From UBA2386 sp046306335 (lineage in GTDB: Bacteria > Planctomycetota > UBA1135 > UBA2386), in contig JBKDXM010000022.1 of NCBI GenBank assembly GCA_046306335.1, positions 1 through 64,000 on the forward strand: DNA of 64,000 nucleotides, read 5' to 3'. Below are positions 12,432-22,981 of this stretch, in pieces. Numbering within the stretch: position 1 is the first letter of the stretch; each line of letters begins with the position of its first letter. The notes under the pieces were generated by a model. That model searched no databases and was not told where the DNA came from. It saw only the letters and a list, made by a program, of their open reading frames with translations. Position numbers and translations under genes: made by a program.

Positions 12432-12994
12432 GACATCGTGACGACGAGCTCTTCGTCGATCTCGGCCTGCAGCAGGCGCTGGATCGCCATCAGCGTGCCG
12501 GCCGACGAGCTGGGGCAACTGCCGCATGCGCCCTGGTAGCGGATGAAGAGCGTCTTGCCCTCGAGGCCCATCACCTGCAGGCCGCCGCCGTCGCCGGCCA
12601 GAGCGGGCCGCACGCGGTCGTCGAGCAGCGCGTTGATCTTGGCCATGACCTCCGGATCGCCACCCTTGGGCATCGTCGCCAGCGGATCGTCCGCCTGCGG
12701 TGCTGCCGTCGCGTCTGCCGTGCCGTCGGCGATGTGGCTCTCCAGCAGCCGCGTCACCTGCTCGGCGACCGCGCGCCAATCGGCCTGCGGCGTCATGCTG
12801 ACGGTGACGAAGTTGTCGCAGAAGAACAGCGTGTCGACGCCGGGGATCGCGAACAGGCCCTGCGCCAGCACGTCGTTGCGCGCCTGCTCCGGCTTCGCGT
12901 ACGCGAGCGAATGGCCGGGCTTGGCCAGCTGCGTGTCGCAGAGGAACTTGAAGGCGTTGGGGTTCGGCGTCGGTTGGATGTTCGAGACCTTCAT
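12428..12994 (-). CDS. Nfu-type iron-sulfur cluster carrier
   Basis: Nfu proteins carry and deliver Fe-S clusters. This 188-residue protein has an N-terminal Nfu_N domain (MKVSNIQPTPNPNAFKF) and a C-terminal NifU-like domain with DGGGLQVMGLEG and the cluster-binding CGSCPSSSAGTLMAIQRLL, where the two cysteines are spaced CxxC. The ATG at 12994 fits the Nfu_N start. A longer reading upstream lacks similarity. Confidence 0.88.
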   Translation of the reverse strand: MKVSNIQPTPNPNAFKFLCDTQLAKPGHSLAYAKPEQARNDVLAQGLFAIPGVDTLFFCDNFVTVSMTPQADWRAVAEQVTRLLESHIADGTADATAAPQADDPLATMPKGGDPEVMAKINALLDDRVRPALAGDGGGLQVMGLEGKTLFIRYQGACGSCPSSSAGTLMAIQRLLQAEIDEELVVTMS

Positions 12995-13124
12995 GCGGCG
13001 GGGGACGATAGCAGGGAAGCGGGTGCGCCGGTTGTGGGACTTGCCGGACGCGGCGGCAAGGGCGCCAACGGGCGTGCAGCGCGCCGGCCAGCCAGCGCAC
13101 GGCATCCGACGGCCTGCCGCCGAC

Positions 13125-16100
13125 TCAGTGCAGCCGTAGCACCCCGGCGCCCGCCGGCCCGGTGGTGAGGTACGCCGGCCGCCACAGCCCGCCCGCGCCC
13201 GCGTGGTCGACGACGCGCAGCGCCAGGACGTGGCGGCCGGGCGCCAGCCGGGCACCTAGCTCGACGACCTGCTTCTCCAGCCAGATCGTCGTCGCCGTCG
13301 CGGGATCGCCGGCCTTCGCCACGGGCGCGCCGTCGAGCCACAGTTCGTAGCTGTCGTCGACGCCTTCGAGCACGAGGCGGCTGGTCTGCCCGCGCCAGCT
13401 CGCCGGCACGTCGACAGCGACGCGGTACCAGGCCACGCCGGTGTAGTGCTTCAGGTCGTCGGCCTGCGCTTCCCAGTGCTTGCCGGCGGCGAGCTCGCGC
13501 CACGGCGAGGCGCCGTCGGGGGCCGCCGCCGCCGACCAGCCGGCGGCGCGGCCCTGGTCGTCCGGGTCGGTGCGGAAGCGCCACGTCGGCAGGTCGAGGC
13601 GCTGCTCGGTGAGCTGGCCGCGCAGCGCTGCGAGCGTGGCCGGCGTCAGCGTCGTGCGCGGCACCGGCCCGTGCTCGAGGTGCATCTGCAGTGCGTGCCG
13701 CACGTGGAAGCCGACGCTGCCGATGGGCCCGTCGAGCCGCAGCGTCGTCGCCAGCAAACGGCCCTTGCCGACGCGCGCCTCGGCGGCGAACGCATGCAGC
13801 CGCACCTCCGGGAGGTCGTGCGTCTCCCAGAACGCGAGCAACGGGTCGAGTTCCTCGCCCCAAGGCGCCTGCGGCAGCACGCGGCCGGTCTCCAGGTCGA
13901 AGCTGCAGAGGTCGATCAGCAGTCGTGCCGGCACGTCCTTGTGCACGGGGTGGGGCGGCGCGAACGGCGCCCCGCGCAGGAACCACAGCGCCTCGGTGCG
14001 CGACGAACCCGGCCGGTCGCCGGCGAGCAGCAGCACGCGGGCGCCGGCTTCGAGGTCGTCGAGCAGTTCGGGGGTCAGGCGATCGGCGACCCGCGTCGCC
14101 GTGCCGACGTAGTGCCAATGCGGCACGCACCAGAGGTCCCAGTGGTTCCGCGCCGCGTGGCTGCCGGTCAGCTCGGCGTGCAGGCGCACGCGGTGCAGAC
14201 CACGACTGCCGGCATTGGCGAAGTGATGCGCCAACGGCGCCGACACGGCGCCCGCGGCGACGGCGACCGGCACGTCCACCGCGTTGGGGCGGTCGTCGTC
14301 GAGCCAGCAGCGAACGGCGCCAGCCAGCGGGCCGGCGCCGGCGTGCGCGACCCGCACTGCGGGCAGGGCGCCACCCGCCGGCACGCTGCGACCGTCCCAC
14401 GACGCATCGAGGCACAGCATGGTGTCGCCGTGCCAGGCCCAGTCGTCTGCCGACCACTTCGGCCGGCCGAGGTCGTCGTCGAGGCCCATGCGCGCCTTCG
14501 GGAAGTCGCGCGCCACCGACACGACGTAGCCGGCCTCCGGGATGTCGCGGCGCAGATGCTCGCTCTGGAACTTGCGGTTGCGCAGCGCGAACGCGCGCGA
14601 CTCCGGCCCGAGCGTCGCCAGCGTCGCCGCGCCGAAGCGCCGGACGATCGCCGCCTCGGCCTGATCCTGCGCGTCCCAGCACAGCGGCCGCCACCACGTC
14701 GGCGCGTCGCCGTGGGCTTCGCGCCACGCCGTGCGATCGACCCAGGTGTCGGCGGCGAGGCACTCGCCGAGCAGCAGCGGCTTCTGGCCGTGCTCGGCGA
14801 TGTGGCGACGGAAGTCCTGCAGGCGGCCCGGCAGCCACGAGTTGTTGCCGTACGGATGCTCGTCCCAGAAGTCGGTGACACGCTGCCAACCGATCCAGCT
14901 GCTGTCGTCGACGACCAGAGTGTTCGGCACGGCGGCCTTGCAGGCGTCGTAGAGCGCCTGCACGACCGCGAGGTCGGCGCCATGACCGGTTTCGCAGGTG
15001 AGGCTGCGGAAGCCGACCGATGGGTGGCTGCGATCGAAGGCGAAGAACTCGCCGTACTCGGCCAGCAGTTCGTCCTCGTGCGCGGCGTCCATCTGCGGAT
15101 GCCACGTCGGGTATTCCTGCCAGACGGCGAGGCCGAGTTCGTCGCACAGCTCGTAGACGCAGCGCGGCGGCACCCAGAGGCAGCACTTCAGCGTGTTGAA
15201 GCCCCTTGCGCGGTAGCGCTCCAGCTGCGGCCGCCACCATGCCGGATCGACCGGCGGTGCCAGGTGCGGCGGCGAGAAGCCCCAGTGCAGCACGCCGCGC
15301 AGCTGGAACGGCGCGCCGTTCCAGAGCACGCGCGTGCCGTCGGCGCGCAGGTCGCGCCAGCCGATCCTGCGTTCGATGCGGTCGAGTTCCTGCTCGCCAT
15401 CGAGCAGGCGCAGCCGCAGCGTGTGCAAGACGGGATCGGCGGGCGACCAGTAGCGCGCATCGCCGACCGGCGCATGGCCGCGCGCCACGCCATCGGAGCC
15501 GACCGGTAGCAGCGCGCCCAAGCGTTCGTCGACGCGTCCGCATCGAACCTCGACATGAAGCGCCCGATCGGCTTGCCCGAGCACCGGCACGTTGCATCGC
15601 AGGAACTCGCCGGTCCACGTCGTGACGGCCGCGAACCGATCGAGCACCGGGCCGTCGTCGAGGCACAGCGTGACCTGTTGCCAGATACCGCCGAAGTGCG
15701 GCTGGATCACCGGCAGGAAGCCCTGCGTGTTGTGGCCGACCTTCTCGTCGACGACGACCTCCAGCTGGTCGTTTCCGTCCCAGCGCAGCGCGGCCGTCAG
15801 GTCGACGCGGAACGGCGTCCAGGCGCCGAGGTGCCGGCCGACCTCGACGCCGTTGCACAGCACCGTGGCGTGCGTCGCGACGGCGGCGAACTCGATGCGC
15901 ACGGCCGCGCAGCGCGTCGCCGGCACTGGCAGCGACCGGCGGTAGCGGGCGACGCCGTCGAAGCCCTCACCGAGCGCTTCCTCGAACGCCGCCGGCACGG
16001 CGACCGGCCGCCACGCGCCGACCGTCGGTGTCTCCGCCCGGATCTCCCAACTGCCGTCGAGCGGCACGCGCTGTTGGGCGACGAGCGCGGCGACGCACGC

Positions 16101-16127
16101 GAACAGCACGACGACGATGCGCAGCAT
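13125..16127 (-). CDS. Secreted glycoside hydrolase family 2-like protein
   Basis: This 1000-residue exported protein has a signal peptide (MLRIVVVLFACVAALVA). An N-terminal sugar-binding jelly roll and an immunoglobulin-like domain come next, followed by a TIM-barrel core. The barrel contains RGFNTLKCCLWVPPR, YELCDELGLAVWQEYP, the acid/base region SLTCETGHG (Glu379) and the likely nucleophile LLLGECL (Glu455). In most clan GH-A enzymes the acid/base Glu follows Asn; here it follows Cys378. The C-terminal half ends in another beta-sandwich, LVLEGVDDSYELWLDG. It probably attacks a plant or algal polysaccharide outside the cytoplasm. The exact substrate is unknown. Confidence 0.85.
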   Translation of the reverse strand: MLRIVVVLFACVAALVAQQRVPLDGSWEIRAETPTVGAWRPVAVPAAFEEALGEGFDGVARYRRSLPVPATRCAAVRIEFAAVATHATVLCNGVEVGRHLGAWTPFRVDLTAALRWDGNDQLEVVVDEKVGHNTQGFLPVIQPHFGGIWQQVTLCLDDGPVLDRFAAVTTWTGEFLRCNVPVLGQADRALHVEVRCGRVDERLGALLPVGSDGVARGHAPVGDARYWSPADPVLHTLRLRLLDGEQELDRIERRIGWRDLRADGTRVLWNGAPFQLRGVLHWGFSPPHLAPPVDPAWWRPQLERYRARGFNTLKCCLWVPPRCVYELCDELGLAVWQEYPTWHPQMDAAHEDELLAEYGEFFAFDRSHPSVGFRSLTCETGHGADLAVVQALYDACKAAVPNTLVVDDSSWIGWQRVTDFWDEHPYGNNSWLPGRLQDFRRHIAEHGQKPLLLGECLAADTWVDRTAWREAHGDAPTWWRPLCWDAQDQAEAAIVRRFGAATLATLGPESRAFALRNRKFQSEHLRRDIPEAGYVVSVARDFPKARMGLDDDLGRPKWSADDWAWHGDTMLCLDASWDGRSVPAGGALPAVRVAHAGAGPLAGAVRCWLDDDRPNAVDVPVAVAAGAVSAPLAHHFANAGSRGLHRVRLHAELTGSHAARNHWDLWCVPHWHYVGTATRVADRLTPELLDDLEAGARVLLLAGDRPGSSRTEALWFLRGAPFAPPHPVHKDVPARLLIDLCSFDLETGRVLPQAPWGEELDPLLAFWETHDLPEVRLHAFAAEARVGKGRLLATTLRLDGPIGSVGFHVRHALQMHLEHGPVPRTTLTPATLAALRGQLTEQRLDLPTWRFRTDPDDQGRAAGWSAAAAPDGASPWRELAAGKHWEAQADDLKHYTGVAWYRVAVDVPASWRGQTSRLVLEGVDDSYELWLDGAPVAKAGDPATATTIWLEKQVVELGARLAPGRHVLALRVVDHAGAGGLWRPAYLTTGPAGAGVLRLH

Positions 16128-16155
16128 GCCCGCACGATAGCCGGGCCTGCGCGGC

Positions 16156-17658
16156 TCAGTTCAAGCCGTAGACCGCGCCGAGCTTCTGCTCGAGGTGGCG
16201 CAGGAACGGCTCCGGCGACAGCGCGCTGCCGGTGACCAACCGGCACAGTTCCGCCGGTTCGTGGCGGCGGCCGTGCCGGTGGATGTGGCGGCGCAGCCAC
16301 TCGCGCAGCGGCGCGAAGTCGCCGCGGGCGAACAGCGGGGCCAGCCCGCCGCGCGCGCGCTCGGCGGCGGCCGCGAACTGCGCGGCGTAGAGGTTGCCGA
16401 GCGTGTAAGTGGGGAAGTACCCGAACAGGCCGCACGACCAGTGCACGTCCTGCAGGCAGCCCTGGCGATCGTCGGGCGGGACCACGCCGAGGTACTCGCG
16501 GTACAGGCGGTTCCACTCGGACGGCAGCGCGTCGACCGGCAGGCTGCCATCGAGCAGGCGCTGCTCGATCTCGAAGCGCACCATGACGTGCAGGTCGTAG
16601 GTCGCCTCGTCGGCTTCGACGCGGATCAGGCTCGGGCGCACGACGTTGGCGGCGCGGTGGATCGTCGCCGCGTCGTACCCCTGGCAGGCCGCCCCGAGGT
16701 GGCGCTGCGCGATCGGCCAGCACCACTCCCAGAACGCGGCCGAGCGCCCGACGTGGTTCTCCCACAGGCGGCTCTGGCTCTCGTGCACGCCGAGCGACAC
16801 GGCTTCGCCGAGCGGCGCGCCGAACTGCGCCGGATCGAGGCCCTGCTCGTACAGGCCGTGGCCGCCTTCGTGCATCGTCGAGCCGAGCGCGTCGAGCACG
16901 CGGTCGCGATGGAATCGCGTCGTCAGGCGCACATCGTCGCCGACCTTGGTGCAGAACGGATGGGCGCTGCGATCGAGGCGGCCGAACTTCGGGTCGAAGC
17001 CCATCGCCGCGAGCACGGCGCGCACGAAGGCTTCCTGGTCGGCCTCGGGGATGGCGACCCGCGAGAATCCGTCCTCGACCGCGCGGCCCCCGGCGAGCCG
17101 TTCCCGCAGCGCAACGAGCCGCTGCCGCAGCGGCCCGAACAACTGCGCGAGGTCGGCGGCGTTCATGCCGGGCTCGCACAGATCGGCGAGCGCGTCCCAG
17201 CGCGACTGCGCGGGACGGCGCAGGCAGTCGGCCTTGTGCTGTTGCAGGCCGATCATGCGCAGCAGCCACGGCTGGAAGCGCCGGAAGTCGTCGCGCGCCC
17301 GCGCTTCGGCCCACGCTTGCTGCGCCTTGCTCTCGACCTCCGCCAGCTCGGCGACGAGCGCTGCCGGCAGCCGCGTGGCGCGGTCGTAGTCGCGGCGCCA
17401 GCCGCGCACGTTGGCGCGCGCGTCGTCGTCGACCAACGCCGTGGCATCCGCTTCGCAGCGCGCGAGCCATTCACCGACCTGCGGCGCAGTTGCGCGCTCG
17501 TGTGCGAGCGTCGCCAACAACGCCAACTGCGCCGCACGGCGGTCGCCGCCGCCGCGCGGCAGGTAGGTCTCCTGGTCCCAGGCCAGCAGGGCCGAGGTCG
17601 AGCCGAGCAAGGCGACGTCGCGGAAGTGCGCGCGGAGCGCGTCGTAGGGGGCCGTCAT
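16156..17658 (-). CDS. M32-family metallocarboxypeptidase
   Basis: Carboxypeptidases of the Taq type release C-terminal residues using a metal ion. The 500-residue protein has the zinc-binding HEGGH (residues 263-267), the downstream Glu in GVHESQSRLWE, and the family segments AWDQETYLP and HPFCTKVGDDVRLTTRF. The start at 17658 (MTAPYDALR) is preferred; an in-frame ATG at 17670 would add four residues. Length is normal and no signal peptide is seen, so it is cytoplasmic. Confidence 0.94.
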   Translation of the reverse strand: MTAPYDALRAHFRDVALLGSTSALLAWDQETYLPRGGGDRRAAQLALLATLAHERATAPQVGEWLARCEADATALVDDDARANVRGWRRDYDRATRLPAALVAELAEVESKAQQAWAEARARDDFRRFQPWLLRMIGLQQHKADCLRRPAQSRWDALADLCEPGMNAADLAQLFGPLRQRLVALRERLAGGRAVEDGFSRVAIPEADQEAFVRAVLAAMGFDPKFGRLDRSAHPFCTKVGDDVRLTTRFHRDRVLDALGSTMHEGGHGLYEQGLDPAQFGAPLGEAVSLGVHESQSRLWENHVGRSAAFWEWCWPIAQRHLGAACQGYDAATIHRAANVVRPSLIRVEADEATYDLHVMVRFEIEQRLLDGSLPVDALPSEWNRLYREYLGVVPPDDRQGCLQDVHWSCGLFGYFPTYTLGNLYAAQFAAAAERARGGLAPLFARGDFAPLREWLRRHIHRHGRRHEPAELCRLVTGSALSPEPFLRHLEQKLGAVYGLN

Positions 17659-17767
17659 GGCCCCGTGCATACCCGCAGGCCGCCGGTCCGCGCGAGGAGC
17701 CGCCGGAGGCCAACGCAGGGGCCGCCAGGCCGTTCCCTCGTCGGCGCCGTTCGGGCACGATGCGGCG

Positions 17768-18388
17768 GTGACGCCCGCTGCCGCCGCTGCCGCTGCCGAC
17801 CTTGCCTTCCTCGCGCCGGGCTTGGTGCACCACTTCGGCAACCTGCTGTTCGCGCTGCAGGGTCACGTGCTGCAGGCGGATCCGCGCGATGCCGCTGCCC
17901 CGCTCGCTGCGATCGCGGGCAACGTCGACCGCGGCGCCGTTGCGCTGCGGGTCTGGCGGCACCTGCTCGGCGATGGCGGCCCCGAACCGGCGCCCGCCGG
18001 CCGCACCCTGCGCGAAGTCGCGGAACTCGCCCGCGTCGGGGCGCGCGAAGCCGGCCACCGGCTCGATGCCGACGGCTGCGAAACGGCCGAATTCGTCGTC
18101 GATCTCGCGGCCTTCGTGCCGGCGGTGGTCACCGCCCTGCGCGAGTGCCTCGCCGCGGTCCCGTCCGGGGTTCCGTGCTGCGCCACACTCACCTGGAGCG
18201 TGGGCGGCGCGCAGCTCGCGATCGACGTCCGCGCCGAACCGGGCAACCTGCCGTTCCCCTTTCCGGGCGACGCCGTCCTGGTCGCCTGGGAACGGCGCGG
18301 GATCGCACGCAACTGGCCCTACCATGGCCTTCGCCGTCCGAACGGCATGGCCTTCTCGCTCCCAGCGGCAAACTTGAGCCGGCCTTAA
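17768..18388 (+). CDS. Degenerate histidine-kinase-like protein
   Basis: This 206-residue protein starts at GTG 17768. Its N-terminus FLAPGLVHHFGNLLFAL resembles the H-box of HisKA domains of the HxxNNL type. The C-terminus (DAVLVAWERRG, then NGMAFSLPA) resembles the last part of an HATPase fold, but the ATP-binding N, G1 and G2 boxes are not recognisable. It may be a scaffold or an inactive phosphotransfer partner. It ends 68 bases before the response regulator and kinase pair, so the three may form one signalling unit. The assignment is tentative. Confidence 0.55.
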   Translation: MTPAAAAAAADLAFLAPGLVHHFGNLLFALQGHVLQADPRDAAAPLAAIAGNVDRGAVALRVWRHLLGDGGPEPAPAGRTLREVAELARVGAREAGHRLDADGCETAEFVVDLAAFVPAVVTALRECLAAVPSGVPCCATLTWSVGGAQLAIDVRAEPGNLPFPFPGDAVLVAWERRGIARNWPYHGLRRPNGMAFSLPAANLSRP

Positions 18389-18456
18389 CCGTTTCTTCCC
18401 GGGGCATCCTAGAGTCGCGCTCGGTCCTTTCCGAACGCACCGAACTGCACGATCCC

Positions 18457-19155
18457 GTGGCGAAGCCAAAGATCCTGGTCATCGAAGACGAGCCCGACAT
18501 CCTCGAGGTCATGCAGTACAACCTCGAGCGCGAAGGCTACAAGGTCGTCTCGTGCCGCAACGGCGAGCAGGGGCTGAGCCGCATCCGGACCGACAATCCG
18601 GACCTCGTCATCCTCGACCTGATGCTGCCCGGTATGGACGGCGTCGAGGTCTGCCGCCAGGTCAAGTCCGACCCGGTGACCCGCGGCATCCCGATCGTCA
18701 TGGTCACGGCCAAGGCCGAGGAGAGCGACATCGTGCTCGGGCTCGGCATCGGTGCCGACGACTACATCGCCAAGCCCTTCAGCCCGCGCGAGCTGATCGC
18801 CCGCTGCAAGGTGGTGCTGCGTCGTGGCCCCCTGCGCGAGCAGTCCGGCGCCGGCGAACGCGTGGTTCGTGGCGCGCTGACGATCGACCTGGGGCGGCAC
18901 GAAGCCCGCATCGACGACCAGTTGATCACGCTGACGCCGACCGAGATGCGGTTGCTGCACTTCCTGGCCTCGCACCCGGGCCGCGTGTTCCCGCGCGCGC
19001 ACCTGCTGAGCCGCGTCATCGGCGAAGACGCGATCGTCACCGACCGCAACATCGACGTGCACGTGCGCGCCCTGCGCCACAAGCTCGGAGAACAGGCTGC
19101 CTGCATCGAGACCGTCCGCGGTGTCGGGTATCGTTTCGCCGACGCGGGTCGCTAA
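18457..19155 (+). CDS. PhoB/OmpR-family response regulator
   Basis: This 232-residue two-domain regulator has a receiver domain with ILVIEDEPD (acidic pocket), the phosphoacceptor Asp54 in LVILDLMLPGMDG, MVTAK and AKPFSPREL. A winged-helix DNA-binding domain follows (LTPTEMRLLHFLASHPGRVFPR, ending ETVRGVGYRF). The start is GTG at 18457; reading from it gives the classic receiver start. It is 18 bases before the kinase gene. By resemblance it is closest to PhoB, which controls phosphate starvation genes, but no phosphate genes are nearby and the signal is unproven. Confidence 0.93.
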   Translation: MAKPKILVIEDEPDILEVMQYNLEREGYKVVSCRNGEQGLSRIRTDNPDLVILDLMLPGMDGVEVCRQVKSDPVTRGIPIVMVTAKAEESDIVLGLGIGADDYIAKPFSPRELIARCKVVLRRGPLREQSGAGERVVRGALTIDLGRHEARIDDQLITLTPTEMRLLHFLASHPGRVFPRAHLLSRVIGEDAIVTDRNIDVHVRALRHKLGEQAACIETVRGVGYRFADAGR

Positions 19156-19173
19156 CCAGGCGGGTGGCGGCAC

Positions 19174-20379
19174 GTGCCGCCGTTCATGAACCTGGATTCG
19201 GGCAGTCTTCACTTCCTGGCGACGCTGGCGTTGGCGATCGCGGCTCCGACCGTGGCGTGGCGCTTGCGTCGCCGCCTGCGCGCAGAGGCCGGCCGCCGGG
19301 CCCAACTCGCCGCCGAACTCGCCGCCAGCCGCGCCGCATCGGCGCGCGCCGTCGCCGCGCTCGCGGGCGCGAGCGACGGCCTGATCGTCGTCGACCCGAG
19401 CGGGCGCATCGTCGCCTGCAATCCGAACGCGGTCGAGTTCACCAAGCTGCCGCCGGCGGCCACCGGCCGACGCCTGCAGGAGCTGGTGTCGTGGCCGGCG
19501 CTGCACCGCGCCGTCGACCAGGCGGAGTCGACCGGCGAAGCGCAGTTCTTCGAGGTCGAGACCGAGCCCGGCGGCCGCACGCTCGCCGTGCGCGTCCGCC
19601 GCCTGCCCGACCAGAGCACGGTCGTGTCGCTCGACGACACCAGCCGCCTGAAGAAGCTGGAGTCGCTGCGGCGCGACTTCGTCGCCAACGTCTCGCACGA
19701 GCTGAAGACGCCGTTGGCCGCGATCCAGGGCTACGTCGAGACGATGCAGGACGATCCGGACATGCCGGCGGCGACGCGGGTGCGCTTCCTCGACCGCATC
19801 GCGCGGCAGACGGAGCGCCTGACCACGCTGGTCGGCGACCTGCTGACGCTGTCGCGGCTCGACGACGAAGGCGGCCACGGCCGCGAGGTCCGGCCGATCG
19901 ACTTCGGCGCGGTCGTGCGCGAGACGGTCCGCGACCTCGCGTCGCTGGCCGACAAGCGGCAGGTGCGCGTCGCGCTCGCTGCCCCGGAAGCCGGCGTGTG
20001 GGTCATCGCCGACCGCGAAGCGCTGCGGCAGGTCGTCGGCAACCTCGTCGACAACGCCATCAAGTACACGGGTGCTGGCGGCGACGTGCGCGCGCAGGTG
20101 ACCGTCTCCGCCGATCGCGCGCTGCTCGAGGTCGTCGACACCGGCATCGGGCTGTCGCCGGAGGACCAGGAACGCGTGTTCGAGCGCTTCTACCGCGTCG
20201 ATCGTGCGCGCTCGCGCGAGGTCGGCGGCACCGGGCTCGGGCTCTCGATCGTCAAGAACACCGTCAAGAGCCTCGGCGGCGAGGTCGGCGTGCGCAGCCG
20301 GCTCGGCAGCGGCAGCACGTTCTGGGTCTCGCTGCCGCTCGTCGGCGACCGCGGCGAGTCGCCGTTCGAAGGCCCCTGA
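19174..20379 (+). CDS. PhoR-like sensor histidine kinase
   Basis: This 401-residue membrane kinase has one N-terminal membrane helix (about residues 11-28), a coiled linker and a PAS domain (about 60-160). The HisKA box FVANVSHELKTPLAAIQGY (His175) is followed by an HATPase domain with NLVDNAIKYTG, VVDTGIGLSPEDQERVFERFYR, GGTGLGLSIVK and GSGSTFWVSLPL. It lacks a large periplasmic sensor, as PhoR does. The GTG at 19174 was chosen over the ATG at 19186, which has no clear ribosome binding site; the difference is four residues. Confidence 0.92.
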   Translation: MPPFMNLDSGSLHFLATLALAIAAPTVAWRLRRRLRAEAGRRAQLAAELAASRAASARAVAALAGASDGLIVVDPSGRIVACNPNAVEFTKLPPAATGRRLQELVSWPALHRAVDQAESTGEAQFFEVETEPGGRTLAVRVRRLPDQSTVVSLDDTSRLKKLESLRRDFVANVSHELKTPLAAIQGYVETMQDDPDMPAATRVRFLDRIARQTERLTTLVGDLLTLSRLDDEGGHGREVRPIDFGAVVRETVRDLASLADKRQVRVALAAPEAGVWVIADREALRQVVGNLVDNAIKYTGAGGDVRAQVTVSADRALLEVVDTGIGLSPEDQERVFERFYRVDRARSREVGGTGLGLSIVKNTVKSLGGEVGVRSRLGSGSTFWVSLPLVGDRGESPFEGP

Positions 20380-20392
20380 CGGGCGGCGCGCG

Positions 20393-21967
<1,575 letters not shown>

Positions 21968-21969
21968 GC

Positions 21970-22055
21970 TGCTGTTTCCTACGCCGGTGCGACCCGGATC
22001 AGGTTCAAGGGGTGCATCTCAGCCCGCGTCCGGCGGGCGCCCCCAAGCAGTGGAG
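21970..22055 (-). promoter_or_regulatory. TPP riboswitch (THI element)
   Basis: On the minus strand, just before thiC, are the conserved aptamer parts in order: TTGGGGGCGC, a P3 stem GCCCGC/GCGGGC, the CTGAGATG core, ACCCCTTGAACCTGATC, then CGGGT...ACCGGCGTAGGAA. The thiC ribosome binding site (AGGA, 21980-21977) is the last conserved piece of the aptamer and lies nine bases from the ATG. Thiamine pyrophosphate binding should therefore hide the site and block translation; no separate terminator hairpin fits in the gap. Confidence 0.95.
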
Positions 22056-22156
22056 CGGGCACGATCCGGGATCGCCGGCGACGACGCAAGCGCCGCGTGC
22101 TGCAACCTGCGGGGCAGCGCGGCCGACGCGAATGCGCATGCGCGTGCGGCCGTTGC

Positions 22157-22894
22157 TCAGCCGCCACCGCCGCCAGCGCCCGGGCGCGTCGGCGGTTCGT
22201 CGGGCGCGACCGCCGGTGGTTCCATCGGCGCTTCGCCGCCACCGGCGTTCCTGCGTTCGTCACCGGGCGGTGCGTCCGGCGCATCGTCTGCCGCCGCCGG
22301 CGCGTTGCCGGGCAGCGGCGGCAGGGCGAAGACCTGCCGCAGCTCCGGCGGCACGCGCGGGCCGAGCGCCTCGACGAGCCGGCGCGACAACCGCGCGGTG
22401 TGCGAACGCTCCGCCGCATACGCCAGTTGGCTGCCGCGGAAGAACATGTTCACCACGAAGACGGCGAACACGACGACGCCAGCGCCGGTAGCCAGTCCGA
22501 GCACGCCGCCACCGAGTCGATCGAAGAACCCGAGCCCGGCCTTGGTCGCGAGACGCTGCAGCCCGATGGCGAGCAGGCTCAGCACGACCAGCACGGCGAC
22601 GAACAGCAGGCAGTACGCCAGGTAGATCGTCGTCGACGACGGATCCGTCGGTGCGTCGGCTTCGTTCGATCGGGCCAGCCAGTCCGCCAGCGCGTTGCCG
22701 TACCGGCCGCTGACGACGTAGGCGGCCACGAGGATGCCGATGCGACTGACCTGCCAGATCAGCCCCTTGAACAGCCCGAGGACGAAGAACACCAGCAGCA
22801 CGCCGAGCGTGGTCTGGTCGACCCACTCCAACGTCTGCAACGTGTGGACCAGTTGCTCGGACGCACCGCCTTGCGTCGCTTGCTGCACGTGCAC
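22157..22894 (-). CDS. CvpA-family membrane protein
   Basis: This 245-residue inner-membrane protein has four probable membrane helices, beginning TTLGVLLVFFVLGLFKGLIWQ, which matches the CvpA (colicin V production) family, and GLGFFDRLGGGVLGLATGAGV near the third helix. The C-terminal 60 residues are Pro/Ala/Gly/Glu-rich and likely disordered. The start is a GTG at 22894 or 22888; no ATG fits. It is divergent from the next gene. CvpA proteins have poorly defined envelope roles. Confidence 0.75.
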   Translation of the reverse strand: MHVQQATQGGASEQLVHTLQTLEWVDQTTLGVLLVFFVLGLFKGLIWQVSRIGILVAAYVVSGRYGNALADWLARSNEADAPTDPSSTTIYLAYCLLFVAVLVVLSLLAIGLQRLATKAGLGFFDRLGGGVLGLATGAGVVVFAVFVVNMFFRGSQLAYAAERSHTARLSRRLVEALGPRVPPELRQVFALPPLPGNAPAAADDAPDAPPGDERRNAGGGEAPMEPPAVAPDEPPTRPGAGGGGG

Positions 22895-22981
22895 GGCGGC
22901 ATCATGCCGGCGGTGCGCGCGGACCGCGAGGGGGCCCGGATCCGGTTGCAATCCACCGCGGCGCTTGCGAGCCTTCGCCGG

